A stretch of 7,156 bases of DNA, taken from the NCBI GenBank assembly GCA_030671915.1, contig DAOVHN010000126.1, positions 1 through 7,156 on the forward strand, written 5' to 3'. Source of the stretch: Pseudomonadota bacterium. Its GTDB lineage: Bacteria > Pseudomonadota > Alphaproteobacteria > UBA8366 > JADFVY01. This document shows, piece by piece, positions 1 through 6,343 of the stretch. Each line of letters starts with the position of its first letter. Within the stretch, counting starts at the first letter, position 1. The translations under genes were made by a program, and so were the position numbers. The notes below the pieces were generated by a model, which made no database searches, was not told where the DNA came from, and worked only from the letters and a program-made list of their open reading frames with translations.

Positions 1-351
1 CTGGGCATGGCCTATGGCGCGATTTTCATGACCGTCCTGGCGCTGCTGCGCGGCGCGCCGCTTAGCTTCGACTTCTCGCCCGGTTATGTGGGATCGCTTT
101 TGTATCTGGCGATTTTCGGTTCCGTGCTGGCGTTCGGCTTCTACCTCACCCTGCTGGCCCGCATCGGCGCCGACCGCGCGGCTTACGCCGCCGTGGTCTT
201 TCCTATCGTGGCGCTGATCATCTCGACCTTCCTGGAAGCTTACGTCTGGACCGTCCCGGCGCTGATCGGCGTGGCGCTGATCCTGGGTGGCAACATATTG
301 GCCGTCGCCAAACCAAAAAGCGCCCCACGGAAAGAGGTTCAGCCGGGATAG
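1..351 (+). CDS. EamA/DMT-family transporter, C-terminal part (5' end outside window)
   Basis: The reading frame is open from base 1 and ends at TAG 349-351, giving 116 visible residues. These form about four hydrophobic helices: one at the very start (GAIFMTVLALL), then GSLLYLAIFGSVLAFGFYL, AAYAAVVFPIVALIISTFLEA, and VPALIGVALILGGNILAV, followed by a short basic cytoplasmic tail ending KPKSAPRKEVQPG. The pattern of a glycine-rich helix, then LLARIGADRAAYAA, then a proline-containing helix, then the glycine-rich final helix (GVALILGGN) matches the second EamA repeat of drug/metabolite transporters, which usually have ten helices and about 300 residues. Such proteins are inner-membrane exporters or permeases for small metabolites. 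Substrate cannot be told from this part. The last 13 bases overlap the 3' end of the convergent methyltransferase gene. Identification as an EamA-type C-terminus is fairly sure; function is not. Confidence 0.8.
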   Translation: MGMAYGAIFMTVLALLRGAPLSFDFSPGYVGSLLYLAIFGSVLAFGFYLTLLARIGADRAAYAAVVFPIVALIISTFLEAYVWTVPALIGVALILGGNILAVAKPKSAPRKEVQPG

Positions 352-1550
352 CGCAGCAGCATCAGGTTCATGCCGTTCAGCGCGTTGTAGAGGGCGGCGA
401 ACTGGCGGTGGAAATCTTCTTCGCCGGCGCCGATGGCGGCGCGGATTTCGCCGATGGTGCGGGCGCCGTCCACATGGCGCAGGATGGCGGGGGCCATGGG
501 CGGCAAGCGGATGCCCATTTCCATGCCGTCGCCACTGACCTTGATGCCGCCATCCGGCCCGATGGCGCCGGCCAGCGCCGGCCCGTCGATGTTCTTCAAG
601 ACCGGTGCGGCCTCGTCGGTCGGTTTGGCCACCGTGTCGGCCTTCTGCGAGGTGGGGACGCAGTAGACCGTGTGTTTGCGCAAATTGCCCGACAACAGCT
701 CGGCGAAGGCACAGCGTTCCAGCCAGGACAGCGAGGCCAGCCGCCGTCGTAACTCCGGATCGCGGACGAAGGTGTCGGGGTCGTAGAGCGCCGGTTCGAT
801 GAAGGCGACGGGACGCAGGCTCGCCTGGTCCAGCTCCGCCGCCAGTTCCGGTACCCGGTAGGCACGGTCCTGGCTGTGCAGCAACAGATCGAACAGCGCC
901 GCGTCCTCGCGCTTGTAGTCGCCGATCGCCTGATTGCGCTTCAGCCAGTTGGTCGGCGGAAGCGACTCCACCAGCTTGCGCGCCACGCCCACGCGCTCGG
1001 CGTTGGACCCGTCGCCGGCGACCATGCGCAGCATTTCCTGGGCGTGATAGACGCCGGTGCGGCCCAGCTCGCCATAGACCATCAGCCCCACGCCGCTGTC
1101 AGGCTTCAGCGCCCCCGCCAGCGCCCGGAAACCGGCCGCCGGTTCCGGCAGGTGATGGAGCACGCCGCAGCAGTCGATGTAGTCGAACGTCCCGTAATTG
1201 CCTGCGTCCAGCAACGATCCCGTATGGAACTCGATATTAGTCAGCCCCCGGATGCGCGCCCGTTCCTCGGCGATGGCGCGGCTGGCGGTGGAGAGATCGA
1301 GATAATGGATCTCCGCCGGGCAGCCGCGGTCGGCCAGTTGTTGCGCCATCATGATCAGCGCGTCGCCGGTGCCGCCGCCGGCCACCAGCACGCGGAAGGG
1401 CTCGGCCCAGTCGCGCGCGCCCGCATAAAGATAATGGTCGATCTCGACGATCTGGCTCGGCGATCCGGTCACCAGGCGTTGCCGTTCGTCCTCCGGATTA
1501 CGCGGTGGATAGGGCAGGTCCTCATACTGGTCGCGGACGGCGTCGGTCAT
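339..1550 (-). CDS. class I SAM-dependent methyltransferase with extra C-terminal domain
   Basis: The protein has 403 residues, starting MTDAVRDQYEDLPYPPRNPE. A Rossmann methyltransferase fold is visible. Motif I is VLVAGGGTGDA (54-64), which binds SAM. An acidic residue after strand 2 (D85 in HYLDLS) should contact the SAM ribose. FDYIDCCGVLHHLPEP (122-137) is the strand-4 motif typical of Methyltransf_11/12-like enzymes. The N-terminal YPPR motif is seen in a subgroup of such enzymes. After the core, residues 160-300 are largely helical, about 300-335 look like a linker, and 345-403 form a small domain (GIRLPPMAPAILRHVDGART) loosely like PqqD or a winged helix. The start overlaps the stop of the oxidoreductase gene as ATGA, with a weak GGGAAG about 10 bases upstream, which supports this start and coupled translation. 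The acceptor substrate is unknown; a small metabolite made by the upstream enzymes is an inference. Methyltransferase identity is secure. Confidence 0.87.
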   Translation of the reverse strand: MTDAVRDQYEDLPYPPRNPEDERQRLVTGSPSQIVEIDHYLYAGARDWAEPFRVLVAGGGTGDALIMMAQQLADRGCPAEIHYLDLSTASRAIAEERARIRGLTNIEFHTGSLLDAGNYGTFDYIDCCGVLHHLPEPAAGFRALAGALKPDSGVGLMVYGELGRTGVYHAQEMLRMVAGDGSNAERVGVARKLVESLPPTNWLKRNQAIGDYKREDAALFDLLLHSQDRAYRVPELAAELDQASLRPVAFIEPALYDPDTFVRDPELRRRLASLSWLERCAFAELLSGNLRKHTVYCVPTSQKADTVAKPTDEAAPVLKNIDGPALAGAIGPDGGIKVSGDGMEMGIRLPPMAPAILRHVDGARTIGEIRAAIGAGEEDFHRQFAALYNALNGMNLMLLRYPG

Positions 1551-2542
1551 AAAGCGCCGTCTTCCCGCCCCATGGTGATGATGGTCTTGCCGATGGCCTT
1601 GCGGTCGGCCAGATGCGCCAGCGCCTTCGCGGCGTCTTCCAGCGGGAATGTCGTGCCGACCAGCGGCCTCAGCTTGCCCTGCATGTACATCTGCGCCAGG
1701 CTCGCGAAGGATTCGCGCATGAGCTGAAGTCCGTGGGTCGCATAGGCGCCCCAGTAATAGCCGATGACGGTGATGTTCTTGACCAGCAGGATATTGGCCG
1801 GGATGCGCTGGATCTTGCCGCCGGCGAAGCCGACCAGGATGATGCGGCATTCGAAGGCGGCGCAGCGTAGCGAGGCATTGAAAGCGTCGCCACCGACCGG
1901 ATCGTAGATCACGTCGGCGCCCTGGCCGCCGGTCAGATCGCGGACGCGCCGGGCGACGTCCTCGCTGGAGGAATCGATCACATGGTCGGCGCCGTAATCG
2001 AGCACCACCTCTCGCTTTTCCGGGGTGGAAGCCGTGCCGATGACGGTGGCGCCCAGCGCCTTGCCGACTTCGACCGCGGACAGCCCCGCGCCGCCGGCCG
2101 CGCCATGCACCAGCAGCGTCTCGCCGGGCTTCAGTTGCGTGCGGTGGGTCAGCGCCAGATGGCTGGTGCCGTAGACGATAGGCACGCCGGCAGCCTGTTC
2201 CCAGGTCATGCCCTTGGGCACATGCAGGATGCGCGAATGATGGGCCAGCACCTCCTCGGCGAAGCCGCCATGGTCCAGCACCGCGATGGCCCGGTCGCCC
2301 GGCTTGAACCATTTTATGTTCTCGCCGACCTCGACGACCTCGCCCGCGACCTCCATGCCCGGCGTGAAGGGCAGCGCCGGGGTGGCCTGATATTTGCCAC
2401 TGACCATCAGCGTATCGGCGAAATTGACGCTGGCGGCATGAACCGCGATTCGCACCTCGTCCGGCCCCGGCCGGGGCGCCGGCAGGTCGGCCAGCTTGAC
2501 GACCTCCAACCCCCCGAATTCTTCAATCCGAACTGCACGCAT
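1547..2542 (-). CDS. NADPH:quinone oxidoreductase family protein (zinc-independent MDR)
   Basis: The protein has 331 residues, the usual length for quinone oxidoreductases of the medium-chain dehydrogenase/reductase superfamily. The N-terminal GroES-like domain starts MRAVRIEEFGG and holds HAASVNFADTLMVSGKY (35-51) and PFTPGMEVAGEVVEVG (58-73). The nucleotide-binding Rossmann domain follows, with LLVHGAAGGAGLSAVEVGK (143-161) and the later GADVIYDPVGGDAF (208-221). The cysteine cluster that binds structural zinc in alcohol dehydrogenases is absent, as expected for the QOR/crotonase-reductase-like branch. Such cytosolic enzymes reduce quinones, enals or enones with NADPH. The true substrate cannot be read from sequence. 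An in-frame ATG at 2629 exists but would run into the upstream gene; MRAVRIEEFGG matches the family N-terminus and has AAGGGAG upstream. It lies 55 bases after the kinase-lyase gene and overlaps the methyltransferase start by four bases. Confidence 0.92.
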   Translation of the reverse strand: MRAVRIEEFGGLEVVKLADLPAPRPGPDEVRIAVHAASVNFADTLMVSGKYQATPALPFTPGMEVAGEVVEVGENIKWFKPGDRAIAVLDHGGFAEEVLAHHSRILHVPKGMTWEQAAGVPIVYGTSHLALTHRTQLKPGETLLVHGAAGGAGLSAVEVGKALGATVIGTASTPEKREVVLDYGADHVIDSSSEDVARRVRDLTGGQGADVIYDPVGGDAFNASLRCAAFECRIILVGFAGGKIQRIPANILLVKNITVIGYYWGAYATHGLQLMRESFASLAQMYMQGKLRPLVGTTFPLEDAAKALAHLADRKAIGKTIITMGREDGAL

Positions 2543-2551
2543 TTGTTTGCC

Positions 2552-2560
2552 GTCTCCCTT
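2552..2560 (-). promoter_or_regulatory. ribosome binding site of the oxidoreductase gene
   Basis: On the minus strand this reads AAGGGAGAC, a purine-rich Shine-Dalgarno-like stretch about 11 bases before the ATG at 2542. It supports that ATG over the in-frame ATG at 2629, which would extend the protein by 29 atypical residues into the preceding gene. The spacing is slightly long, so this is a moderate call. The 55-base gap holding it (2543-2597) shows no terminator. Confidence 0.5.
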
Positions 2561-2597
2561 CGATCGCCACGATCTGACCCGCAAAGGCCAACAATTA

Positions 2598-4952
2598 TTA
2601 CAGCCGCGAGAGCGCCCGGTCGAGGGCATTCACCGCCAGTTCGGCGTGTTCCCGCCCAAAGACCATGGGCGGGCGGAGCTTCACGATATTTCCATGCACG
2701 CCCTCGTTGCCGATGAGCACTCCCTCGTCGCGCATCAGATTAAGGAGGCGGTCGGTCTCGTCCTTCGCCGGCTCCAGACTCGTCCGGTCACGGACCAGTT
2801 CGATGCAAACGGCCAGCCCGGCGCCGCGCACATCGCCAATTATATCATGCCGGCCCATCAGCCGGCCAACTTCCTGTTTCATGAAGGTCCCGGTTTCGTC
2901 GGCGTTGTCGATCAGCCGTTCGCGCTCGATCACGTCCAGCACGGCCAGCCCCGCGGCGCAGGACACATTGTTGCCGCCGAAAGTGGAGAAGAAAGCGGTC
3001 TCGCGCAGGAAGCAGTTCATGATCTCCGGCGTGGTGATGACGACGCCCAGCGGATGGCCGTTGCCGGCCGGCTTGCCGAGGGTGACGATGTCGGGCGTCA
3101 CGCCGTAATGCGCATGGCCCCACATATGTCGCCCCATTCGGCCGAAGCCCGCCTGCACCTCGTCGGCGATGCACAAGCCGCCGGCCGCGCGGATCGTTTC
3201 GAACACCGCCGCCAAATAGCCTTTCGGCACGTTCGGCATGCCGTTCGTCAGGAAGGTCGAATCCACCATGAAGGCGGCCGGGGCCATGCCGGCCTGCCGC
3301 AGGGACTCGATCGCCTCATCGGTATAGGCCGAATAACGCGCGGCCAGATCGGGTTCGCCCCGCCGGTGCGGGCCGCGATAATCGTCGGGCGAGACCAGCG
3401 TGCGCATATGCGGGGCGATGTTGCCGGAATAGCTGCCGGAGGGCGAGAAGGCATCCACCGCCTCGGTGATGCCGTGATAGGCGTATTCCATAGTCAGGCC
3501 GCCGCGATTGCCGGTGTAGGCCTTGGCCATGCGCCAGGCGATATCATTGGCCTCGCTGCCCGAATTGACGAAGGCGCAGACCTTCAGGTCGCCGGGCAAC
3601 GACGCGCCCAGCCGTTCACTGTATTCCAGCACCTGGGTTCCGAGATAGCGCGTGTTGGTGTTGAGGGTGCGCACTTGCCGCGTGATCGCTTCGACCACAT
3701 GCGGGTGGCAATGTCCCACATGCGGCACGTTGTTGTAGGCGTCGAGATAGCGCCGGCCCGACGCGTCGGTCAGCCACACGCCCTCGCCCCGAACCATATG
3801 CAGCGGCGGATCGTAAAATACATAGAGCTTCGATCCCATCGCCCGTTTTCGGCGTTTGATCAGATCGTCCACCTGCGGCGTGTCCTGCGCGGGCATGTCC
3901 CCGCCGGCTGCGTCGCTCAATGAGAGCCCGCAGGCCCGGCGGATCGTGGCCGTCGCCTTGTCCCGGCCTGTTTCCTGCAGCGAGTCGATGATGCGGTAGA
4001 CAGCGTCGGTCCAGGTATGCATGTAGCCGGGTTTATCCGGCGTCTCGGCGGCCCGCCAAGCGTTGATCAGCGGCGTCAGCAACAGGCGCGCGACGATCAC
4101 GTCATAGAGAATGTCGGCCTCTTCCGGCTCCAGCCTGATAAACGTGTTGTAGCCGCGCACGACCTCGGCGATGCCGTCCAGCACCGGCATTTCGCCGAAC
4201 GGGCGCTCGGCGGCGATCGTGGCGACGTCCTGGACCAGCGCGCCATGGATAATGTCGCCGAAGTCGATGATGCCGGTAACGCGGGCCGGATCATCGGGGT
4301 CGACGATCATATTGGCCTCGTTGACATCCGCATGGACCAGCTGCGCCCGTAGCGTCCTCATCCGCGGCAGTGTTTCGGCCTCGAAACGGGTGATGATGTC
4401 GCGCGCCTGGCGCTGGCGACCCGGATCCGGCAGCTTATCGATATAGGACAGAAAACGCGGCAGCAGGCGCACGTCCCACAACAGTTCGCGCCCTGCAGGG
4501 GCCGGATGGTACAGCCCGCGCATCGCCCGGCCCAGCCGCGCCACCATGGCGCCCTGGGCGGCCAGGGCCAAGGCCGTGACCGGCGCCTCGTCGAGAAGCT
4601 GGCCCGGCAGATAGCACAGCGCGTAGAAGACATGCACCGCGCCGCCCTTCCCGCTTATCGTCACTGTCGGCGCGCCATCGACCGAGGGCCGCACGCGTGG
4701 CACCGGCAGCGAAGGATCGACGGCCTGGATATGCCGCATGGTTTCGATCTGGCAATCGATGATCGCCGGGTCTTCTTCGATGCTGGCGATTTTCAGGGTC
4801 CAGGTATCGCCGCTGTCCTCGCGCAGCCGGAAATTCTGGTCCCGTTCGCTGTACAGTAAGTCGATTTCTCCACGCAGCCCAAAATGCCGCGTGGCCAGTT
4901 CCGCGACCTCTTCGAGGGAAAAACGGGGGGCAATAATTTTCAGGAATTTCAT
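2598..4952 (-). CDS. fusion of APH-like kinase and class III PLP phospho-lyase/aminotransferase
   Basis: The protein has 784 residues in two domains. Residues 1-330 are an aminoglycoside-phosphotransferase/choline-kinase fold: K54 (TLKIA) is the likely ATP-binding lysine, the catalytic loop LVHADVNEANM has H207, D209 and N214, and GIIDFGD (227-233) gives the Mg-binding D230. A linker spans about 335-365. Residues 366-784 are a class III PLP enzyme: NSGSEAND (463-470), YHG (492-494), ADEVQ (596-600) and Schiff-base K627 in LGKPAGNGHP. The KPxGNGHP form is the one I associate with the ethanolamine-phosphate and 5-phosphohydroxylysine phospho-lyases (ETNPPL/PHYKPL) rather than ordinary transaminases. 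The kinase resembles hydroxylysine kinase (HYKK). Likely role: phosphorylate a hydroxy-amine, then eliminate phosphate and ammonia. The related three-part bacterial fusions I recall carry an M23 peptidase domain between these two; it is absent here. The start MKFLKIIAPRFSLEEV fits the family; CAGGTAG upstream is a weak ribosome site. Substrate unknown; a true aminotransferase remains possible. Confidence 0.9.
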   Translation of the reverse strand: MKFLKIIAPRFSLEEVAELATRHFGLRGEIDLLYSERDQNFRLREDSGDTWTLKIASIEEDPAIIDCQIETMRHIQAVDPSLPVPRVRPSVDGAPTVTISGKGGAVHVFYALCYLPGQLLDEAPVTALALAAQGAMVARLGRAMRGLYHPAPAGRELLWDVRLLPRFLSYIDKLPDPGRQRQARDIITRFEAETLPRMRTLRAQLVHADVNEANMIVDPDDPARVTGIIDFGDIIHGALVQDVATIAAERPFGEMPVLDGIAEVVRGYNTFIRLEPEEADILYDVIVARLLLTPLINAWRAAETPDKPGYMHTWTDAVYRIIDSLQETGRDKATATIRRACGLSLSDAAGGDMPAQDTPQVDDLIKRRKRAMGSKLYVFYDPPLHMVRGEGVWLTDASGRRYLDAYNNVPHVGHCHPHVVEAITRQVRTLNTNTRYLGTQVLEYSERLGASLPGDLKVCAFVNSGSEANDIAWRMAKAYTGNRGGLTMEYAYHGITEAVDAFSPSGSYSGNIAPHMRTLVSPDDYRGPHRRGEPDLAARYSAYTDEAIESLRQAGMAPAAFMVDSTFLTNGMPNVPKGYLAAVFETIRAAGGLCIADEVQAGFGRMGRHMWGHAHYGVTPDIVTLGKPAGNGHPLGVVITTPEIMNCFLRETAFFSTFGGNNVSCAAGLAVLDVIERERLIDNADETGTFMKQEVGRLMGRHDIIGDVRGAGLAVCIELVRDRTSLEPAKDETDRLLNLMRDEGVLIGNEGVHGNIVKLRPPMVFGREHAELAVNALDRALSRL

Positions 4953-5081
4953 TGTTGCGGGCTACCTGTACTGTGTTGTTCGTTCAAACTTCCGGGCGGC
5001 GGCGAGAAGGCCATTCTTTGCATTGAAAAGCAAGCTTCGGGTTGGGCCGGAATTCAATTCACGGCTGGTGTCACCGAGCGG
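4953..5081 (-). other. upstream region of the kinase-lyase operon
   Basis: This non-coding stretch precedes the kinase-lyase ATG. On the minus strand it includes TTGAAC at 4982-4987, followed 17 bases later by TAGCCC. That is a poor -10, and it lies so close to the ATG that it would leave almost no leader, so I do not call a promoter. TTGC and GCAA flank a short AT-rich run at 5018-5033, which is too short a palindrome to name as an operator. A promoter for the three-gene set is expected here or in the AT-rich spacer at 5125-5163 on position alone. The open frame that crosses this region on the plus strand is antisense to the start of the fusion gene and has no protein-like features. Confidence 0.35.
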
Positions 5082-5124
5082 CATCGTCCTTAGAGACAGG
5101 CCTTTGGCCCTCCTCAGGATGAGG
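5082..5124 (-). repeat. REP-like palindromic intergenic repeat, copy 1 (reverse)
   Basis: Read on the minus strand, this 43-base element begins CCTCATCCTGAGGAGGGCC and ends AAGGACGATG. Its ends can pair with each other with two mismatches, and its middle forms GGCC-AAA-GGCC (plus-strand 5099-5109), so it can fold into a hairpin. It matches the second copy at 5164-5204 in inverted orientation, with the first 15 bases identical. From memory, palindromes with this opening and a GTCTCGAAGGA half are common between genes in many alphaproteobacteria. Possible roles are transcript stabilisation or termination downstream of the asparaginase gene; neither is shown. Confidence 0.75.
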
Positions 5125-5163
5125 TGTAAATGTTTGTAATATTGGAGAAAATAGATGTTGAAG

Positions 5164-5204
5164 CCTCATCCTGAGGAGCCCAAGGGGCGTCTCGAAGGAC
5201 GAGG
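5164..5204 (+). repeat. REP-like palindromic intergenic repeat, copy 2 (forward)
   Basis: This 41-base element begins CCTCATCCTGAGGAGCCC and ends CTCGAAGGACGAGG. The outer arms CCTCATCCT and AGGACGAGG pair with one mismatch, and the inner arms GCCC (5178-5181) and GGGC (5185-5188) close a three-base loop. It lies 14 bases beyond the stop codon of the asparaginase gene, so it would be the first structure in that transcript's 3' end. It faces copy 1 across a 39-base AT-rich spacer, so the two copies together also make a 15-bp perfect inverted repeat. No transposase or RAYT gene is nearby in the window. Confidence 0.78.
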
Positions 5205-5218
5205 TTGCCCGGGGGCGA

Positions 5219-6271
5219 TTACTCCCCGAACGCCTCAGCCTGCCGCACATCCCCCACATGCACCCCATTGCGGTTTTCCAGTGGCGTTACGATCCGCCGG
5301 GACAGTTTCGCTTCCATCTCTTCGGTCAACACGCCGATATGGCGCAGGACGGCGGACATCATGATTTCGGCGGCGCGGGTGGCGCCGTCGTCGCATTTCA
5401 GGGCGACGCCCAGGCCGTAGTCGGGAATCGCGGCGCAGAAGACGCCCTCGGCTCCCGTTTTCAGCAGCACGGCGCGGCCGGTTACCGTCATCATATCGGT
5501 GCAATAGCGGCCGGTGCCGGCCACCATGAATGGCTCGGCCGCGACGGCCTGGGCGATGCGGCGGCAGGCGGCGGCGCGTGTCTCGGGAAGGTCGTCCGGT
5601 GCGCCGAACCGGGCCATGCCGTAGGCCAGGTTCTCCAGCGGGATGGCGATGGTCGGGATGGAACAGCCGTCGATGCCGCGCGGGGCGCTGCCGAGATCGA
5701 TGCCGCACATGGTCTCCAGCACGCCGAGGATGCGCTGCTGCACCGGATGTTCGAAACGCACATAGCCCTTTGTCTTCTCGCCCATATGGATGGCGGTTGT
5801 CAGGAAGCCGCAATGTTTGCCGGAACAGTTATTGTGGATCGGGCAAGGCGCCTCGCCGGCCGCGGCCATGACGCGGGTGGTCTCGTCATGCATCGGCCAG
5901 TGTGTGCCGCATTCCAGATCGTCCGGGCCGAGCCCGAGCCCGTCCAGCCACTGCGCGACGGTTTGCGTATGGCGCGGCTCGCCGCCGTGGGAGGCACAGG
6001 CCATGGCGATTTCCGCGTCGCCCAGGCCGAAGGCTTCCGCCGCGCCGCACTCTACCAGCGGGATCGCCTGCAGCGGCTTGATGGCGGAACGCGGATAGAC
6101 GGCGGCGGTATGGTTGCCCCAGCTTCTCGCGACCTTGCCGGTTACATCGACGATCGCCGCGCTGCCGCGATGGCGGCTTTCCACGATGGGGCCGCGGGTG
6201 ACTTCGACGAGAATAGGGTTGGCGTTGGCCGGCAGGTTGGCGTGTGCGGCGGCGGGCGTATCGAGCGGCAT
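5219..6271 (-). CDS. L-asparaginase, Rhizobium etli type (Asparaginase_II family)
   Basis: The protein has 350 residues and lacks a clear signal peptide, so it is probably cytosolic. Family enzymes hydrolyse L-asparagine to aspartate and ammonia. The N-terminal NPILVEVTRGPIVESRHRGS (18-37) is the family signature. The active site expected from the R. etli structures is present: S62 and K65 as an SxxK pair (PRSAIKPLQ), S94 in CASHGGE, and a lysine, likely K271 in KTGAEG. The metal-site residues are also there: C149 and K152 in HNNCSGKH, and C203 in DGCSIP. Length is close to the family norm of about 340-370. ATG at 6271 is the only Met, GTG or TTG start that fits; a longer frame to 6520 would be antisense to the RNA methyltransferase gene. 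The first 17 residues before NPIL look like a non-conserved extension. It is divergent from the RNA methyltransferase gene. The symbol ansA is used in R. etli, but orthology is not tested. Confidence 0.93.
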   Translation of the reverse strand: MPLDTPAAAHANLPANANPILVEVTRGPIVESRHRGSAAIVDVTGKVARSWGNHTAAVYPRSAIKPLQAIPLVECGAAEAFGLGDAEIAMACASHGGEPRHTQTVAQWLDGLGLGPDDLECGTHWPMHDETTRVMAAAGEAPCPIHNNCSGKHCGFLTTAIHMGEKTKGYVRFEHPVQQRILGVLETMCGIDLGSAPRGIDGCSIPTIAIPLENLAYGMARFGAPDDLPETRAAACRRIAQAVAAEPFMVAGTGRYCTDMMTVTGRAVLLKTGAEGVFCAAIPDYGLGVALKCDDGATRAAEIMMSAVLRHIGVLTEEMEAKLSRRIVTPLENRNGVHVGDVRQAEAFGE

Positions 6272-6343
6272 GACGGCGGATGTCCCAAAGGTGACTTTGA
6301 TACAACTTGCCTCCGGCAGGCGGCTTGTGCAAGGTTCCGCGCC
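6272..6343. promoter_or_regulatory. divergent intergenic region between asparaginase and RNA methyltransferase genes
   Basis: Promoters of both genes should lie in or near these 72 bases, because the genes point away from each other. No clear -35/-10 pair is visible in either direction; TTGATA at 6297-6302 is the only AT-rich hexamer of note. Two small palindromes occur: TGCC-TCC-GGCA at 6308-6318 and CTTG-TG-CAAG at 6324-6333. Either could be an operator, but both are short. The AAGG at 6331-6334, nine bases before ATG 6344, is a plausible ribosome site for the methyltransferase gene. Confidence 0.4.

Noticed and set aside
876..1727. 283-codon plus-strand open frame
   Set aside because: It is antisense to the methyltransferase and the end of the oxidoreductase gene and shows no family features.
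1551..2312. Extension of the methyltransferase frame upstream to 2312, suggesting a 657-residue fusion
   Set aside because: This part is the +1-type shadow of the oxidoreductase gene, low in complexity and arginine-rich. The ATGA overlap gives a natural start at 1550.
2496..3923. 475-codon plus-strand open frame
   Set aside because: It is antisense to the PLP domain of the fusion gene. Its product is rich in H, R, G and A with no recognisable motif, as expected for the shadow of a GC-rich gene.
4738..5139. 133-codon plus-strand open frame crossing the upstream region of the operon
   Set aside because: Half is antisense to the kinase domain and the rest crosses the intergenic gap and copy 1 of the repeat. 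There is no ribosome site or motif.
5164..5204. Repeat hairpin as a Rho-independent terminator for the asparaginase gene
   Set aside because: On the minus strand the hairpin is followed by CTTCAACATCTATTTT rather than a clean U run, so intrinsic termination is possible but not supported enough to call.
5258..6343. Long plus-strand open frame running into the RNA methyltransferase gene, as if giving a 542-residue protein
   Set aside because: Bases 5258-6271 are antisense to the well-conserved asparaginase gene. The translated extension has no domain motif, and family homology starts only at MGSVRGYFGIG.
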